Shown: one piece after another, positions 14,712-22,454 of the stretch
Layout of the letters: each line of letters starts with the position of its first letter
Numbering within the stretch: position 1 is the first letter of the stretch
Source: a virus
Reading direction: 5' to 3' (one strand)
Virus record (IMG/VR): IMGVR_UViG_3300024308_000052
Span: 1 to 30,898 of that record
Length of the DNA: 30,898 bases
Translations under genes and position numbers: made by a program
Notes under the pieces: generated by a model
The model's input: only the letters and a program-made list of their open reading frames with translations
Databases searched by the model: none
What the model was told of the DNA's origin: nothing

Positions 14712-15097
14712 GCCGCGCCGCCAAGAAGACAGCCACCGCGCGTGCAGTGAGCCTGAGCGTGGCCGGCCTGCAGAAAGCAGGTGCGTTCACTGGCCGGCCA
14801 GTGGAGAAGGAGATCCGCTGGAAGCAGGGCGACGAGGAACTGACCGCCACCGTGTATGTGCGGCCGCTGGGTTTCCAGGCGGCGGTGTCCGACGTTCTGT
14901 CGGCCACGAACAAGCACGATGGTGTGGCCGGCCGCATCGCGGCCAGCATCTGCGACCAGGACGGCAAGGCGGTGTTCACCGTTGCTGATATCACCGGCGA
15001 GGCCGATCCGGACCGCGGCGCCTTGGACGGCAACCTGTCGGTGGCGCTGCTGATGGCCATTGGCGAGGTGAACAACCTGGGAAAAGCTACGAGCTGA
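14708..15097 (+). CDS. tail assembly chaperone, gpG-like
   Basis: A 129-residue protein overlapping the tube gene stop by four bases. It opens with a basic, Ala-rich stretch ([14 protein letters not shown]). A compact domain follows: [31 protein letters not shown], and [24 protein letters not shown]. Between tube and tape measure genes this is the place of lambda G, whose product coats the tape measure and recruits tube subunits. Near its end, at 15079-15085, is a GGGAAAA slippery site. Most ribosomes stop at TGA 15095; a minority should shift -1 and make a 227-residue G-T fusion. Confidence 0.88.
   Translation: MSRAAKKTATARAVSLSVAGLQKAGAFTGRPVEKEIRWKQGDEELTATVYVRPLGFQAAVSDVLSATNKHDGVAGRIAASICDQDGKAVFTVADITGEADPDRGALDGNLSVALLMAIGEVNNLGKATS
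15079..15085 (+). other. programmed -1 ribosomal frameshift site
   Basis: G GGA AAA lies exactly in the X XXY YYZ register of the upstream frame (GGA at 15080-15082, AAA at 15083-15085). After slipping, the next codon is AGC at 15085, and the -1 frame is open through 15390. Lambda uses GGGAAAG at the same place to make gpG-T. The 0-frame stop follows only ten bases later. Confidence 0.9.
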
Positions 15098-15390
15098 CCC
15101 CGGAGGATGAGCTGTGGTGCGAGCTGGTCCTGAGTGGGATCGGCGGCCGCAGCATCGCTGAGGCAATGGAATGCCTCAGCATCCGGGAGTTCCAGCTCTG
15201 GAGCGTGTACCGCGCCAAGCGCGGCAGCCTGAACTTGGGCGGGCGGATGGATGCTGCTGCAGGGATGCTGGCCGCGCTGTTCGCCAACTCCAACCGCAAG
15301 CCAGGCAGCGCCCAGTTCAAGGCCGCCGACTTCATGCCCTACGTGGATGCCGAGCCCATCAGCCTCGAGGAGGCGATGAAGCAGTGGTAG
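15085..15390 (+). CDS. gpT-like extension of tail assembly chaperone, made by frameshift
   Basis: A 101-residue coding segment with no usable start near its beginning, read as the C-terminal part of a G-T fusion after the -1 shift. It runs [20 protein letters not shown], then RSIAEAMECLSIREFQLWSVYRAKRGSLN (a helix pair), and ends DAEPISLEEAMKQW. An internal ATG at 15166 gives a 74-residue ORF, but that would cut off the first 27 residues, which fit the family. In lambda the fusion protein bridges tape measure and tube subunits and is absent from the virion. Confidence 0.85.
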   Translation, partial: SYELTPEDELWCELVLSGIGGRSIAEAMECLSIREFQLWSVYRAKRGSLNLGGRMDAAAGMLAALFANSNRKPGSAQFKAADFMPYVDAEPISLEEAMKQW

Positions 15391-15416
15391 CCGGTCCGTA
15401 GGGCGTGCATCAATCC

Positions 15417-15435
15417 GGCCGGCCATCGGCCGGCC
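15417..15435 (+). promoter_or_regulatory. hairpin before tape measure gene
   Basis: An 8-bp perfect stem GGCCGGCC/GGCCGGCC with a 3-base loop ATC lies in the 63-base gap between the chaperone and tape measure genes. It has no T run, so it is not a typical terminator. It may limit read-through, stabilise mRNA ends or separate translation units. Confidence 0.5.
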
Positions 15436-15453
15436 CCTGCAGCAGAGAGAGCT

Positions 15454-18063
15454 ATGTCCCGGTCCCTTGGTACGCTGACCATCGACGTGATCGCCGAGGT
15501 CGGCGGATTCGCGTCCGGCCTGGACAAGTCCGAGCGCCGGGCGGAGAAGTGGCGCAAGAAGGTCGAGGCCGAGGCGAAGCTGGCAGGTCTTGCACTGGCT
15601 GCTGGCATGACCGCGGCCCTTGCCGGCCTGTCGACCGTGGGCCTCCTGGTCGCTCGCAACACCATGAGTGCGGAGCGCGAGGTTGCCCAGCTTGACGCAA
15701 TCATCCGGTCTACCGGCGGCGCCGCAGGTTACACCCGGCAGCAGTTGCTGGACATGGCCGATACGTTGGCAAGCAAGTCCACCTTCAGCGGCGGGGAGAT
15801 CGTAGAGGCGCAGACCCGGCTGCTGTCCTATTCCGGCATCTTGGCCTCCAACATCCCGCGAGCCATGCAGGCGGTCATTGACCAGTCAGCGCGGCTCGGC
15901 ATCAGTGTCAGCCAGTCGGCGGAGACCATCGGTCGCGCACTGGAGTCGCCCAGCAAGGCTGCCGCCGCGCTCGCCCAGCAGGGCTTCGGTGCGGCCTTCA
16001 CCAAGGAAGTGCGCGGCACGATAGACGAGCTGGTCAAGGCCGGCAAGGAAGGCGAAGCCCAGGTGATGATCCTGGAGATCCTTGAAGAATCCTACGCTGG
16101 TGCCGCACTGGCGGCACGGGACACCTTCGGTGGTTCGCTGACGGCGCTCCGGCACACCATTGACGATCTGACCACGGGCCGCGATGGAAGCCTGGCGGGG
16201 GCCACCGCTGCAATCAATTCGTTCATCGACGCGCTCAACGACCCCCTGGTCAGGGAGGGGTTCGACGCGATGATTGTAGGCCTCGGATCGATCCTGACTG
16301 ATTTCGCCACCTATCTGAAGGACGGCACTGAGGTTCGAAACCTCACCATTTCGATTGCGGATAGCTTCCGGCAGATCAGCGACCTCGGTGGAATCTTCAG
16401 CGGGACGATTGAAGGCCTGGACCGTGTTCGTGGTGGCCTGGTTGCAATCGAGAAGCAGGGCAATGCCGTGATGAAGCTGGCTACAGGCCAGTACAGTGGA
16501 CTGTTCGGTTCCCAGGGGGGGGGCTGGAGCCAGTTCCTCAAGGACTACCAGACGGGGACGCAGTTCGCCGACCGCGGTTGGGCCGCGATGCAGCCCAAGC
16601 CAACGCCTACGGTCAGGCTCATTGAGGCCAGCCTACCGCCTTCTGGCGTCACGGGTGATCCACAGGCTCGCGCTGCGGCCGCAGCCGCCGCGGCTGATGC
16701 AGAGAACGCGAAAAAGCGTCTTGCCGCTCAGAAGCAACTGCAGCAGTCGTACAACGCTGAGCTCCTGAAGTACCAGCGCTTGGCCGCTGTCACGAACACC
16801 GAGTCGGGAAAACTCTCGCAGACGACGAAAGAACAGGAAGCGATCTTCGACACCACTAAGGGTGCGTTGAAGGGGCTGAACGATGAGCACAAACGTACCT
16901 TGGTCGAGGCCGCTAAGGCTGCTGATGCGGTGTTCGCGCTGAAGCGAGCGAACGAAGAGGAGGCAAAGTCGACTGAGTTTTCGGCAAACCTTAAGAAGCA
17001 GCTCCGCAACGTCCAGGATACCTTGGACGTCGATTTTGTTGGAGCTGGTGCCGGGGAAGAGGCACGTAGGCGCGCGCGAGATCTGCTGTCGATTCAGCGC
17101 GACTATCAGTCGAAGAGGGATGACCTCCTAGCTCAGATGCAAGCGGCTGATATTTCGGAAGAACTCTACTCAAAGGAGACGCAGGCTCTTGAGTCAGCTC
17201 TAGCCGAGCGCTTGCGAATGCAAGAGGAGTACTACCGAAAGACGGACGAGCAGCGAGACAACTGGCGCGATGGAATGTCAGATGCCTGGGCCAACTACGC
17301 TTCCGATGCATCCGACTACAACAAGCAGGCCTATGAGGCCACGACAGGGTTCCTGGATTCAACAACCGGCGCGGTGGCGCAGTCGATCGCAGATCTCGTG
17401 AAGGGTAACGAGTCGCTGTTTGATTCTGTGAAGAACCTTGCGGTATCGATGGGCGAAACAGTGATCAACACACTTGCCCAGATGGCCGCGCAGTGGTTGG
17501 TATATCAGGGCGTCCAGTTGCTTGTAGGAAAGAGCACTGCTGGCGCCGGCGCAGCGGGATTGGTCGGCAATGCTATTGCAACACAGGCACAGGCGTCCCT
17601 GGCGGCGTTCGCCTCTACCGCTGCGATTCCAATTATTGGTCCTGCTCTCGCACCGGCGGCCGCCACCGCGGCTATGGCCGCTACTGCGCCTATGGTTGCA
17701 ATGGTCACCGCCGGATCCCTCGCTGGCATGGCCCACGACGGTATCGACAGCGTTCCTGAGACGGGAACCTGGCTTCTGCAGAAGGGCGAGCGGGTCACCA
17801 CTGCGGCCACCAGCGCCAAGCTGGACGCAACCCTCGACCGCGTGTCCCGCGATTCTGCTGGCGGAGGTCGGGGCGACACCTTTGAGATGAATTTCAACGT
17901 GAACGGCTCCATCAGCGAGCGGGAACGGCTGATGCAGGAGCAGACAGTGCGGCGCGCGGTAACGCTGGCGCGGCAGGACCGTGTAGCAGACACCACATCC
18001 GGCACCGGCCCCCAATCACGCGCGATGCGATCGAACTGGAATGTCAGAAGGAAGGTCGGGTAA
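15454..18063 (+). CDS. tail tape measure protein
   Basis: An 869-residue protein with GAGAGAG before the start. The length predicts a tail of roughly 130 nm by the usual 1.5 angstrom per residue rule. Residues 1-45 and 430-600 are long charged helices. Hydrophobic stretches lie at about 48-72 (LAGLALAAGMTAALAGLSTVG) and in the C-terminal third (LVGNAIATQAQ to APMVAMVTAGSL). From about 500 the lambda gpH-type C-terminal domain appears (DFVGAGAGEEARRRARDL, ISEELYSKETQALES). HDGIDSVPETGTWLLQKGE is the usual closing motif. It sets tail length and enters the host envelope with DNA. A run of nine Gs lies within codons 354-357. Confidence 0.93.
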   Translation: MSRSLGTLTIDVIAEVGGFASGLDKSERRAEKWRKKVEAEAKLAGLALAAGMTAALAGLSTVGLLVARNTMSAEREVAQLDAIIRSTGGAAGYTRQQLLDMADTLASKSTFSGGEIVEAQTRLLSYSGILASNIPRAMQAVIDQSARLGISVSQSAETIGRALESPSKAAAALAQQGFGAAFTKEVRGTIDELVKAGKEGEAQVMILEILEESYAGAALAARDTFGGSLTALRHTIDDLTTGRDGSLAGATAAINSFIDALNDPLVREGFDAMIVGLGSILTDFATYLKDGTEVRNLTISIADSFRQISDLGGIFSGTIEGLDRVRGGLVAIEKQGNAVMKLATGQYSGLFGSQGGGWSQFLKDYQTGTQFADRGWAAMQPKPTPTVRLIEASLPPSGVTGDPQARAAAAAAAADAENAKKRLAAQKQLQQSYNAELLKYQRLAAVTNTESGKLSQTTKEQEAIFDTTKGALKGLNDEHKRTLVEAAKAADAVFALKRANEEEAKSTEFSANLKKQLRNVQDTLDVDFVGAGAGEEARRRARDLLSIQRDYQSKRDDLLAQMQAADISEELYSKETQALESALAERLRMQEEYYRKTDEQRDNWRDGMSDAWANYASDASDYNKQAYEATTGFLDSTTGAVAQSIADLVKGNESLFDSVKNLAVSMGETVINTLAQMAAQWLVYQGVQLLVGKSTAGAGAAGLVGNAIATQAQASLAAFASTAAIPIIGPALAPAAATAAMAATAPMVAMVTAGSLAGMAHDGIDSVPETGTWLLQKGERVTTAATSAKLDATLDRVSRDSAGGGRGDTFEMNFNVNGSISERERLMQEQTVRRAVTLARQDRVADTTSGTGPQSRAMRSNWNVRRKVG

Positions 18064-18521
18064 TGGCGCTGATCATGCAGCCGAAGTGGTTGCCCGAACC
18101 GCTGCGCGAGGGCTATGGGCTGCGCCACGTATCCCCGCAGACGCGGTCCACCTTCGTAAGCGGGCGATCCCTGCCGCGGCGGGCCTACACAGCGACCCCG
18201 AGCCAGACCGAGGTGCGATGGCTGTTAAATGACCAGCAGGCTGCTCTGTTCGAGAAGTGGTTCCAGGAGCAGCTGTTCGATGGCGTGTCCTGGTTTGCCT
18301 GCCGCCTTCGCAGCCCGCTGGGAATGGATTACTACAAGGCTCGATTCACCGACATATATGACGGTCCGACGTTGACCAACAGCAACCTGTGGATGTTCAC
18401 AGCACAGCTGGAACTCTACCTCCGGCCGCTCCTGGCTGATGGATGGTCCGAGTATCCGGAGGGCTTCCTGCAGGCCAATGTGGTCGACCTGGCCGCAAAC
18501 AGGGAGTGGCCGTTGCCATGA
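18063..18521 (+). CDS. minor tail protein, distal tail region
   Basis: A 152-residue protein starting at TAATG, sharing a base with the tape measure stop. It has WLPEPLREGYGLRH, TEVRWLLNDQQAALFEKWFQEQLFDG and WFACRLRSPLGMDYYKARFTDIYDGP, ending in an 'LWMFTAQLELYLRP' strand. The mix of beta strands and the place directly after the tape measure fit a minor tail protein of the lambda M/L region. I do not recognise a precise family. Translation is coupled to the next gene by ATGA. Confidence 0.7.
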   Translation: MALIMQPKWLPEPLREGYGLRHVSPQTRSTFVSGRSLPRRAYTATPSQTEVRWLLNDQQAALFEKWFQEQLFDGVSWFACRLRSPLGMDYYKARFTDIYDGPTLTNSNLWMFTAQLELYLRPLLADGWSEYPEGFLQANVVDLAANREWPLP

Positions 18522-19000
18522 GCATCCTTGAACGTCTGTATGCGTCCGGTGGCAGCGAGATCGAGCACGAGACGCTGGCCATCACCGTCGGTGGCGAAAC
18601 CCACTACCTGACCAAGGGGTGGGAGGACCTGACTGCAGTGCTGGAAACAGGCCAGACGGTGACCTTCAAGGCCTGCGGTATGGACGTGGCCAAGCCGGCC
18701 CGCAACGCCGACGGCGTGCAGGATCTCCGGTTCGCCCTGACCAACATCGATGGCGTGGTGAGCACCAAGATCCGCGCCGCGCTGGCCGCGCGGCAGGAGA
18801 TGACCGTAACCCTGCGGGTCTACCTGAGCAGCGATCTTTTGGCGCCAATCAAGCGCCCGCTCTCGATGGTCATCAAGGGCGGCCAGTGGTCGGCCACCGA
18901 GGTCCAGGTGACTGCGGGCTTCATGAACATCCTCGACACGGCCTGGCCGCGCGACCGCTTCAACCTCTCCAAGCACCCAGGGCTGCGCTACATCTCATGA
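18518..19000 (+). CDS. DUF1833-like tail protein
   Basis: A 160-residue protein starting at ATGA 18518. It has the DUF1833 pattern: ERLYASGGSEIEHETLAITV, THYLTKGWEDLTAVLETGQTVTFKACG, GVQDLRFALTNIDGVVSTKIRAALA, VTLRVYLSSDLLAPIKRPL and the closing F-N-L-S-K-H-P-G-L. Genes of this type lie between the tape measure and NlpC/P60 genes in many siphophages and probably build the distal tail hub, like lambda L. No enzyme motif is present. Confidence 0.8.
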   Translation: MSILERLYASGGSEIEHETLAITVGGETHYLTKGWEDLTAVLETGQTVTFKACGMDVAKPARNADGVQDLRFALTNIDGVVSTKIRAALAARQEMTVTLRVYLSSDLLAPIKRPLSMVIKGGQWSATEVQVTAGFMNILDTAWPRDRFNLSKHPGLRYIS

Positions 19001-19374
19001 CGATCAATCTTGAAAAGTACCTGGACGTGGTCTGGGTCAGCGGCGGCCGAGTGTTCCCCGAACTGGACTGCTATGGCGTGGTCAACGAGGTTCGGCGGGA
19101 CCTTGGGTTGCCGGCGTGGGATGAACACTCCGGGGCCACCCGAGACGATCTGCCCGAGCTGGCTCAGAAGGCTGTTCTGCAGCACGCCGGAAGCGACCTG
19201 GTGGAGGGCGCCGTGGCGTTCTGCTACGAGGGCAGCATGGTGACCCACGTTGCAGTGCTGGTAGAGGTAGATGGCCGCATGTGCACGTTGGAATGTAACG
19301 ACGGCCGCAACGTGACGGTTCTGCCCGTGGCGCGCTTCGAGCGCCGATTCAACCGTGTGGAGTACTACGCGTGA
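18997..19374 (+). CDS. NlpC/P60-type tail peptidase, lambda K-like
   Basis: A 125-residue protein beginning at ATGA 18997. The NlpC/P60 nucleophile motif is visible as ELDCYGVVNEVRRDLG (Asp24, Cys25), with the catalytic His84 in VTHVAVLVE and a polar third residue likely in the following strand near LECNDGR. These are papain-like enzymes that cut peptidoglycan stem peptides; at the tail tip they open a path through the cell wall. Lambda K has an additional metal-peptidase part that is absent here. It overlaps the tip protein start as GTGATCC within the stop. Confidence 0.88.
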   Translation: MTINLEKYLDVVWVSGGRVFPELDCYGVVNEVRRDLGLPAWDEHSGATRDDLPELAQKAVLQHAGSDLVEGAVAFCYEGSMVTHVAVLVEVDGRMCTLECNDGRNVTVLPVARFERRFNRVEYYA

Positions 19375-22300
19375 TCCGGGTGTTTCCTTCCCGCATGCCA
19401 GGTGAGGCGCTGGAGACCCACCAGCATGGCCGGATGACGGTGGATGGCTGGCTGCGGGCGAACGTACGCGGGTACACCGGAGAGGGTGATCAGCCGATCG
19501 AGCTGGAGGTGGACGGCGCACCGGTTGCGCCAGAGGCTTGGGCAGCCACCTGGATCGACGATGGCAGCGACGTGCGCATCTATCCGGTCCCTCATTACGA
19601 GGGCATTGCCGCGGTGATCTACTGGGTTGTGGTTGCGGTGGTGGCTGCGTATGCCATCTACATGGCCAACAATCTGCCTGGTAGTCGAAACGGGCAGGGC
19701 GACAGTCTCAGCCTCGACACGGCGCGGGCGAACACCGCGCGGCTCGGGAGCCCGGTCCGGGAGGTTCTGGGGCGATGCCGCGTTTGGGCCGACTACTTGG
19801 TCCAGCCGGTTTCCCGCTTCGTAGGCGAGAAGTCCTATCGAACCAACATGTTCGTGTGCGTGGGGAAAGGCCGGCACATCATCCCTGTGGGCTCGGCCCG
19901 GCTGGGGAATACGCCTATCAGCTCGTTCGGCAGCGACGTGCAGATGACCATCTACCCACCGGGTGCGGATGTGAGCGGCGACGTGCGCTCCGAGAACTGG
20001 GTCAACTCAACCGAGGTCGGGGCGACGGCCTCCGGCACGGCCGGCCTGGATCTGAGCGACACGGCCGACGTGTCTACGGGCATCAACGCAGACTCAGTGA
20101 CGGTCTCTGGAAACATCATCGCCCTGAACAACGCAACGGTCACCGATGCGAACGGAAATGAGCGGCCGACCAACTCCGTTCCCAGCAGCTGGGTTGTCGG
20201 CGCCGTGCTCACGCTCAAGGTGGCTGCTTCCTTCACCGCTACCACGAGCGGCCTTTACTCGATCATCGCCGGCAGTGCTGTGGCGGAATTGGCGCCCTAC
20301 GTGAGTATGCCGGTGCTGCTGACCTACAACGGTGCCGACTACGCACTGTTCGTAGCCAGCTACGTTCCTGGCTCGCCCGCCGTGCCGGGTGTCGGTGGTA
20401 GCCCGGCGCGTGTGACCGGGTCGGCGGCTGCCAGCAACTTCGATTTCAGCGGTTCTCCGGTGACCTTCGGGATCAGCTGGCGGGGAACCACCTACAGCGT
20501 TGCGCTGGTGGCCAACTACATCACCCTCGGCGTGCTGCTGACCGCCATCAACGACCAGTTGGTGGATAGTGGCCTGGTGGCGACCCAGTCCGGTGGTGTG
20601 GTCACGATTACTGAGGCGGCCAGCCCGTTTGCCGGTGGGAGCATCACCTACAGCGGATTGCCGGCCTCGGTCTTCGGCAGCAGCCCAACGTCCACGGCGG
20701 GTGTGGCCACGAGCGGTGGAACACCTGCGACACAGCCCCGGGTGACGTTGGCCTATGACGGCCCTACTGGAACTGCTTTCGGTGGTCTGCCGCCTGGCGT
20801 GGTATCGCTGGCAATGTCTCGCGGCCAAAGCGACTATCGAATTGCGGCTGTGGCCGGGCTCACCTTGGCCGTAGAGCGACTGACAGAGGCTGGCGTGGTC
20901 GACACGAGCTGGCCAGGCTGGACCAACCGGACGGCCACCGACTACAGCGCCACCGGCTTCCAGGAGGGCGAGGAGTGGCTGGGGCCCTTCCTGGTGTGCC
21001 CGAACGGCGAAACCACAGATGCGTTCGAGTACGACTTCAACTTCCCCGGCGGCCTCATCTGGTACACCAGCAAGGGCAACAAACGCACGTTCACGGTCAG
21101 CATCCGCGTTGGGTATCGGGTGTATGGCTCGGGCGCGCCCTGGACGGTTAGAACGCACACGTACACCGGATACTCCGAAGATGCCGTGGGCTTCACCGAG
21201 CGCATCACCCTCGGCGTCCCTGGGCAGGTCGAGGTGCGGGTCAGGCGGGTGACCGAGCGAGGAGGCAACTCAGCACGGGATGCGTGCTACTGGCAGGGCC
21301 TTCGCGCTCGCCTCTCGCAGCGGCCAACGCGCTACGACGACCTGACGACCATTGGCCTGACGGTGACCACTGGCACGAAGCTGGCGGCCCAGACTGATCG
21401 GCGCTTCAACGTGGAGGCTACACGGCTGTACGACCAGGGCACTGCACGCAGTATCAGTGGCGCCATGATCCACGTCATGCGGTCCCTTGGCCTGCCGGCG
21501 GACCAGATCGATACGGATACGCTCCAGCACCTGGAGGACACCTACTGGACCCCGCGCGGCGAGTTCTTCGACTTCAGCGCGGAGAAGTCCGGCACCAGCG
21601 CACTGGACATGTTGCAGATGGCGGCGCAGGCGGGGATGGGTTACTTCCTGCTGATCGATTCGATGTGTTCGGCCGGCCGCGAAGGGGTGAAGGGTTGGCG
21701 GGGAGGGATCTCGCCGCAGCGCCAGCTAGAACCGCTGAGCACGTCGTTCATATCGCCGGGGCCGGACGACTACGACGGCGTGGACGTGACCTACATCGAC
21801 GAGGTGACGTGGGCGCCGGAAACCGTGGAATGCCGCCTGCCGGGCGTGACCGAGCCGTGGAAGGTGGAGGCGTTCGAGCTACAGGGTGTTGGCACGCGTG
21901 ATCGTGCGTACCGGATCGGCATGCGCCGCCTGATGAAGCACCAGGGCCAGCGGCTGACCTACAAGACCAAGACCGAGATGATGGGCCTGGTCTACCAGTA
22001 CGGCGACCGGGTGAAGCTGTTCGATGACATTCCGGGGTCGAGTACCACCAGCACCATGATCGAGTCGGCCAGGCTGGACGGTACTCGGCTGCTGATCGAG
22101 GTGGGTGAGTACCTGGACTGGAGCCTGCCGGCGCCGCGGTGCCTTGTTCGCTTCCAGGACGGCACGTTGTCGAACGTGATGGTTCCCACGAAGGTGGACG
22201 ACCACCGGCTGACGATCGCGGCATCGGCGCTGCCGGGCGAGCACGCCTTCAACACCTGGATCATGGACGACCCGACGATTGACCCGCCGGAGCTGATCTT

Positions 22301-22433
22301 CTGCGACAGCACGCGCACTGGGTATGACGCCGTGCTGGCAGACCTCACGCCTGGCGAAGACGGCTCGGTTGAGCTGACCGCCCTGCAGTACGACCCCGCC
22401 TTCTACCAATACGACGACGCAACCGCGCCGTAG
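19371..22433 (+). CDS. tail tip host-specificity protein, J/TipJ type
   Basis: A 1020-residue protein with a GTG start, overlapping the previous stop. Residues 1-75 look like a beta-grasp domain (MIRVFPSRMPGEAL, IELEVDGAPV, SDVRIYPVP). A membrane-like segment follows at about 79-100 (IAAVIYWVVVAVVAAYAIYM), as in lambda gpI. From about 120 it is TipJ-like: ANTARLGSPVREVLGRCRV and VCVGKGRHIIPVG. Later parts have QMAAQAGMGYFLLIDSM and QRLTYKTKTEMMGLVYQYGDRVKLFDD, typical of J hubs. A beta-rich, Gly/Ser/Thr-rich insert lies between about 215 and 480. The protein binds the receptor and ends the tail; here gpI-like and J-like parts appear fused. Confidence 0.88.
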   Translation: MIRVFPSRMPGEALETHQHGRMTVDGWLRANVRGYTGEGDQPIELEVDGAPVAPEAWAATWIDDGSDVRIYPVPHYEGIAAVIYWVVVAVVAAYAIYMANNLPGSRNGQGDSLSLDTARANTARLGSPVREVLGRCRVWADYLVQPVSRFVGEKSYRTNMFVCVGKGRHIIPVGSARLGNTPISSFGSDVQMTIYPPGADVSGDVRSENWVNSTEVGATASGTAGLDLSDTADVSTGINADSVTVSGNIIALNNATVTDANGNERPTNSVPSSWVVGAVLTLKVAASFTATTSGLYSIIAGSAVAELAPYVSMPVLLTYNGADYALFVASYVPGSPAVPGVGGSPARVTGSAAASNFDFSGSPVTFGISWRGTTYSVALVANYITLGVLLTAINDQLVDSGLVATQSGGVVTITEAASPFAGGSITYSGLPASVFGSSPTSTAGVATSGGTPATQPRVTLAYDGPTGTAFGGLPPGVVSLAMSRGQSDYRIAAVAGLTLAVERLTEAGVVDTSWPGWTNRTATDYSATGFQEGEEWLGPFLVCPNGETTDAFEYDFNFPGGLIWYTSKGNKRTFTVSIRVGYRVYGSGAPWTVRTHTYTGYSEDAVGFTERITLGVPGQVEVRVRRVTERGGNSARDACYWQGLRARLSQRPTRYDDLTTIGLTVTTGTKLAAQTDRRFNVEATRLYDQGTARSISGAMIHVMRSLGLPADQIDTDTLQHLEDTYWTPRGEFFDFSAEKSGTSALDMLQMAAQAGMGYFLLIDSMCSAGREGVKGWRGGISPQRQLEPLSTSFISPGPDDYDGVDVTYIDEVTWAPETVECRLPGVTEPWKVEAFELQGVGTRDRAYRIGMRRLMKHQGQRLTYKTKTEMMGLVYQYGDRVKLFDDIPGSSTTSTMIESARLDGTRLLIEVGEYLDWSLPAPRCLVRFQDGTLSNVMVPTKVDDHRLTIAASALPGEHAFNTWIMDDPTIDPPELIFCDSTRTGYDAVLADLTPGEDGSVELTALQYDPAFYQYDDATAP

Positions 22434-22454
22434 CGCCACTGGAGACGCAGCAAC

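Noticed and set aside
20094-21158. 354-codon minus-strand frame
   Set aside because: It is antisense to the J/TipJ gene, with Arg/His-rich composition and no recognisable domain.
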